DNA of 64,000 nucleotides from Odiellus spinosus (lineage: Eukaryota; Arthropoda; Arachnida; Opiliones; Phalangiidae), in NCBI GenBank assembly GCA_963920705.1, contig OY987226.1, positions 31,981,686 through 32,045,685 on the forward strand, in the 5' to 3' direction. The notes beneath the pieces were generated by a model. The model was not told the origin of the DNA and did not search any database. It saw only the letters and a program-made list of their open reading frames with translations. Position 1 is the stretch's first letter. Each line of letters opens with the position of its first letter. The position numbers and the translations under genes were made by a program. Shown piece after piece: positions 62,901 through 64,000 of this stretch.

Positions 62901-64000
62901 TAAGACTGATTCTGAAAAATTATTTTGGATATTAAACACATCAGTGGTTTTTAGTTTATAGCTAAGAATAATTTATTAGTTTAGTATCTGATTCATCAGA
63001 TAAAGAGATCAGATGAATGAACTATGAATATATCAATGATATAATAATATTTTTAAACATCCGAGATATATCCTTGAATGTTTAACGATGTAAAATTGAT
63101 ATAGAATAACTTAATTTTGATTAAAGGGTAAATGAAAGGCCGAAGCAATCAATTTTTAATCGATTAAGAATGCTAAAATAATGAGAAAAACAATAATATA
63201 ACTCACCAAAAATATTTCGTTATTTTATAATCAATTTCCAAAGTGCCGATGCTAAGATGTATTTTTTTTTAATATTCGCGGCTGTTCTTGTCGCCAATCA
63301 CGAGCGAGTAAGCGTATTTTAAAAATATGCGTACTCGCTCGTGATTGGCGACTAGATCAGACGGGAATATTAAAAAAAATACAGCTCGTGCTCGCCTAGT
63401 TCGCCGAACTAGGCAGCCAAGGCTTAGCATCTGCAAGTTTCGGAACTTTGGAAATTGATTATAAAATAACGACATATTTTTGGTGAGTTATATTTTTATT
63501 ATTTTTTTTTTTTTCATAATTTTAGCATTCTTAAGCGATTTAAAATAGGTTGTTTTGGCCTTTCATTCTCCCTTTAAAGCAAGCAATATCCCACATTTTT
63601 CCTGAACATAATATTTGGGCACTTTGTAGGGGTGCAGCATTTCATTGCTACAATTCACACTACACAATGAAAGAAGCACGAACTAACCTTTTTTCTGATG
63701 CTTCTTCGTTTAGAGCCACCCATCTCCCAATCACTTCCAGAATCACTGTTATAACTTTTCCTTTGAGGACGCCCTCTTCTTTTCCGCTGGGAAGATGTGG
63801 TACGGGTAGTTTCCCAATCGCTTCCCGATGAAGCTTCGTTTGATCGCCAGTTCTTTTTGGACTTTCGATTCTCCATCTCCCAATCGCTTCCAGAATCCGA
63901 GTCTCTTTTCCCACCCCTACCGTGCCATCGCCCACCCCGTCTTGATTTGCTTCTTTGACTCGAATCATCCGATTCATCGGGACTTTTCCACTGCACCTCT
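47480..64000 (-). CDS. APLF: APLF-like PBZ zinc-finger repair factor, 3' part of gene
   Basis: APLF is a nuclear scaffold of non-homologous end joining; it binds poly(ADP-ribose) through two PBZ fingers and histones through an acidic tail. Minus-strand exons: 63688-64000 (runs off the window), 61391-61641, 60344-60529, 51109-51185, 47480-47565. All junctions are AG/GT and join in phase (0, 2, 2, 1), giving about 303 residues. Order: three GSDWE motifs in an RS/RK-rich stretch; alternating basic (RKKPRKRKSRK) and acidic (EDDDVDEDED) linker; PBZ1 (C-x5-C-x6-H-x5-H, CLYAKKCYR..HFDVYSHPGD); acidic spacer; PBZ2 (CPYGIDCFR..KNPQHKKEFKH); acidic end EEEEEEDISLEESDEYDP and stop. The N-terminal FHA domain of APLF would lie beyond 64000 and is not seen. 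Introns reach 9 kb and carry MITE families A, B, M, P and others. Confidence 0.88.
47729..47943. mobile_element. MITE family P, copy 2 (215 bp)
   Basis: Ends CCCTTACGGAAAAAAGTTAG / complement with ..GGTAATGG. Holds about three copies of a ~42-bp internal unit (GACTACATAAGACACCCG + AAGACTTCCCCAAGACC). Confidence 0.88.
48363..49119. mobile_element. Family M fold-back element, copy 3, with nested insert
   Basis: Ends AGGGACAATGCAACC / GGTTGAATTCTCCCT, flanked by TTAA at 48359-48362 and 49120-49123. The empty target CCTTAAGAG is preserved in the paralogous segment at 52465-52473. A family Q element (48614-48986) has inserted near its centre. Confidence 0.93.
48614..48986. mobile_element. Nested MITE family Q (373 bp)
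   Basis: Palindromic ends CAGGGTTCGTACAAATTT / GTTGTGTACGAACCCTG, internal TTCCCTGACTTTTCCAGG repeats, and a 5-bp target duplication CTATT (48609-48613 and 48987-48991). Fragments of the same TTCCCTGA family are scattered through the window (near 5924, 7561, 8212, 60965). Confidence 0.88.
49564..49795. mobile_element. MITE family P, copy 3 (232 bp)
   Basis: Ends CCCTTACGGAAAAAAGTTAG / complement ending GGTAAGGG. Internal ~43-bp unit (GACTAAATAAGACACCTG + AAGACTTCCCCAAGACC) is tandemly duplicated. Confidence 0.88.
49796..50340. other. Intronic, unassigned open frames
   Basis: Overlapping frames of 124 codons (plus, 49854-50228) and 68 codons (minus, 49937-50143) occur here in an APLF intron. 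Neither has a recognisable domain nor clear splice sites in phase with the flanking APLF exons. Confidence 0.4.
50341..50676. mobile_element. MITE family A, copy 4
   Basis: Interior and right end match copies 1-3. The left terminal repeat is decayed (GATATAAAACCCTCC). No clear target duplication remains. Confidence 0.88.
51109..51185 (-). CDS. APLF: APLF-like exon with second half of PBZ2
   Basis: 77-nt exon preceded on the minus strand by a long T run and CCAG. It completes an Arg codon, then KNPQHKKEFKHTKKVRP supplies the two His ligands of PBZ2 (spacing H-x5-H). It ends A|GTAAAT, in phase with the acidic terminal exon. Read-through without splicing would stop at 51080-51082. Confidence 0.85.
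51186..51212 (-). repeat. Long pyrimidine (T) run at splice acceptor
   Basis: Twenty-four consecutive A on the plus strand (51190-51213) form the pyrimidine tract directly before the PBZ2 exon acceptor on the transcribed strand. Its length is likely polymorphic. Confidence 0.7.
51633..51741. mobile_element. MITE family P, copy 4 (short, 109 bp)
   Basis: Ends CCCTTACTGAAAAG.. / ..TTTTTCGGTAAGGG; the internal repeat is lost, leaving a minimal fold-back. Confidence 0.8.
52020..52790. repeat. Repeat segment (copy 2), uninterrupted
   Basis: Paralogue of 47990-49445 without the family M insertion. It contains the empty TTAA target at 52467-52470. The 66-codon plus-strand frame at 52178 is not kept in copy 1. 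Confidence 0.8.
52791..53256. other. Intronic, no gene recognised
   Basis: AT-rich sequence within the 9-kb APLF intron; nothing identified. Confidence 0.45.
53257..54090. mobile_element. Inverted-repeat element R with 45-A tract
   Basis: Arms of about 80 bp: CAAAAGGGGATAGAAAGTAA.. near 53258 and its complement ending 54090, both continuing through AAAAAGGGCGC and a GGAGAAC string. The interior includes a run of 45 A (53893-53937). Confidence 0.7.
54201..54959. mobile_element. Inverted-repeat element S
   Basis: 40-bp arms (ACAGTAAATAGAAGAGAGTC + TGTTTCTTCCCT at 54210-54241 and complement at 54917-54948). Inside are a TATATAAA box (54446-54453) and, 70 bp on, ATGGCTGAAAAACGCGACG with a possible donor at 54585. 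That could be a first exon carried within the element, but no in-phase second exon was found. Confidence 0.55.
54960..55791. other. Intronic, unassigned open frame
   Basis: An open plus-strand frame runs from about 54995 to the stop at 55330-55332, followed by AATAAA near 55418. No domain or homologous start is evident, so I leave it unassigned. Confidence 0.35.
55792..55998. repeat. 207-bp near-perfect palindrome
   Basis: Two 102-nt arms complementary at every position I checked, separated by ATA (55894-55896). Each arm holds GCCTGAGGAAGACCG..CGGTCGAAAGCTCGCAGG next to ATTAAAAGTTCC/GGAACTTTTAAT. That conserved GC string resembles tails of Penelope-like retroelements, where CTGANGA and GAAA are hammerhead core motifs. 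Full ribozyme folding is not demonstrated. Confidence 0.92.
56085..56690. repeat. ~31-bp AT-rich minisatellite, about 19 copies
   Basis: Unit ACCAATTTCTGAATATTATT + CTACCAAAT, degenerate at both ends. Outlying units occur at 57160-57235 (TTCTACCAAAGACCAATTTC). Confidence 0.92.
56691..58249. other. Intronic, no gene recognised
   Basis: Contains the outlying minisatellite units at 57160-57235 and a GATTAAATC-rich stretch at 57705-57960 that may be a degenerate fold-back. Confidence 0.4.
58250..58532. mobile_element. MITE family B, copy 2 (5'-truncated)
   Basis: Matches 7178-7451 through CCTATCACGAGCTTTCGAGG, GTAGAAAACCGCCAACCGCT and the terminal GTGTTAAATCTATTCTTG. The left ~45 bp including its terminal repeat is missing. 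Confidence 0.85.
58533..60343. other. Intronic, no gene recognised
   Basis: A GC patch at 58775-58875 contains two GGCGCGCC sites and GCCGCCGCC strings. The rest is AT-rich with GAATTTGG-type degenerate repeats near 59500-59700 that resemble 28290-28400. Confidence 0.4.
60344..60529 (-). CDS. APLF: APLF-like exon: second half of PBZ1 and first half of PBZ2
   Basis: 186-nt exon, phase 2 at both ends. It starts KNASHFDVYSHPGDSDYTSP (the two His of PBZ1 and the HPGDSDY string also found in APLF), continues with an acidic/lysine-rich spacer (EEEDDEDDEEDEAEKK), and ends ECPYGIDCFR (the two Cys of PBZ2). Acceptor CTTAG and donor GTAAGT are clear. Confidence 0.92.
60649..61266. mobile_element. Fold-back element T in APLF intron
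   Basis: Ends GTTTTTAGGGTTAAAA and complement (TACCCTAAAAAC). Arms pair over roughly 180 bp, including TGATTTCCAAATAAAGG / CCTTTATTTGGAAATCA and CATGGAACAGAGTTAGTCAC with its partner. Confidence 0.75.
61391..61641 (-). CDS. APLF: APLF-like exon: linker and first half of PBZ1
   Basis: 251-nt exon, phase 0 in and phase 2 out. It encodes a basic start (VTRRPRRTAKRKA), acidic run (EDDDVDEDED), a lysine/arginine-rich stretch (DRKKPRKRKSRKDEK) that could serve as a nuclear localisation signal, an acidic run, SPARSESGRKRE, then CLYAKKCY and two bases of the Arg codon. Acceptor TTTTAG, donor GTATAT. Confidence 0.92.
62189..62309. repeat. 28-bp-arm inverted repeat in APLF intron
   Basis: Arms CATTAATAAACGTATACTCA + ATGATAAAA near 62189 and the complement near 62280, with a loop holding GCGCGCGTGCG. 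Two mismatches. Probably a small fold-back element. Confidence 0.75.
62310..63120. other. Intronic, no gene recognised
   Basis: No coding or repeat signal identified. Confidence 0.45.
63125..63573. mobile_element. Family M fold-back element, copy 4 (449 bp)
   Basis: Flanked by TTAA (63121-63124 and 63574-63577); a palindrome like copy 2 at 36002-36479, including GTCGCCAATCACGAGC and complement and the TTAATCGATTAAGAATGC subterminal string. It lies 115 bp from the APLF exon donor at 63687. Confidence 0.92.
63688..64000 (-). CDS. APLF: APLF-like exon with three GSDWE motifs (5' end beyond window)
   Basis: Open across at least 313 nt to the right edge; donor GTTAGT after RSIRKK. It contains DSGSDWEMEN, SSGSDWETTR and DSGSDWEMGG spaced 31 and 37 residues apart in a Ser/Arg/Lys-rich, low-complexity context (QRSKSRRGGRWHGRGGKR; QRKRRGRPQRKS). 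The last codon is complete, so it joins the 61641 exon in phase 0. Confidence 0.85.

Overview
This is a eukaryotic, metazoan invertebrate window: AT-rich, intron-rich and crowded with short inverted-repeat transposons and tandem repeats. The best marker of the organism type is a split calmodulin gene on the minus strand whose protein has the invertebrate signature (GNGFIS in EF-hand 3 and the C-terminal end FVTMMTSK). A GGTTG/GGTTA interspersed block at 10.08 kb and a DDE/SWIM-type transposase relic fit an arthropod-like genome, but the species cannot be fixed from the sequence alone.

Layout. 1-4,080 is a palindromic ~63-bp satellite with a 1,513-bp higher-order period. 6,976-12,276 (minus) holds calmodulin exons 5 to 2. 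A long repeat-filled stretch follows (12.3-31.5 kb: a 31-bp minisatellite of about 54 copies, nested and inverted MITEs), which I interpret as calmodulin intron 1. It ends at a candidate ATG-only exon at 31,554-31,556 beside a CpG-rich, promoter-like block (31.86-32.12 kb). On the other side of that block a possible small two-exon membrane-protein gene (32,306-32,671) points the other way. 33-38 kb is a MITE graveyard. 39.3-40.8 kb is a broken DDE transposase-like gene with a C-terminal SWIM zinc finger, interrupted by a retroposon with a clean 15-bp target duplication. 41-47 kb has no recognisable genes.

47,480-64,000 (minus, running off the right edge) is an APLF-like DNA-repair/histone-chaperone gene. 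Its five visible exons join in phase and encode three GSDWE motifs, a basic/acidic linker, two PBZ poly(ADP-ribose)-binding zinc fingers, each split by an intron at the same Arg codon, and an acidic C-terminal tail on a tiny last exon. Its introns carry many of the same MITE families as the left half.

How the parts relate. The two supported host genes are unrelated in function: calcium signalling, and poly(ADP-ribose)-directed DNA repair. Most other recognisable sequence is non-autonomous mobile DNA. Because several families recur here, the window carries its own internal controls. One TTAA-target fold-back family has four copies, and the empty target of one of them is preserved in a paralogous segment 4 kb away. 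Coordinates of MITE ends are good to a few bases where I give target duplications and are otherwise approximate.
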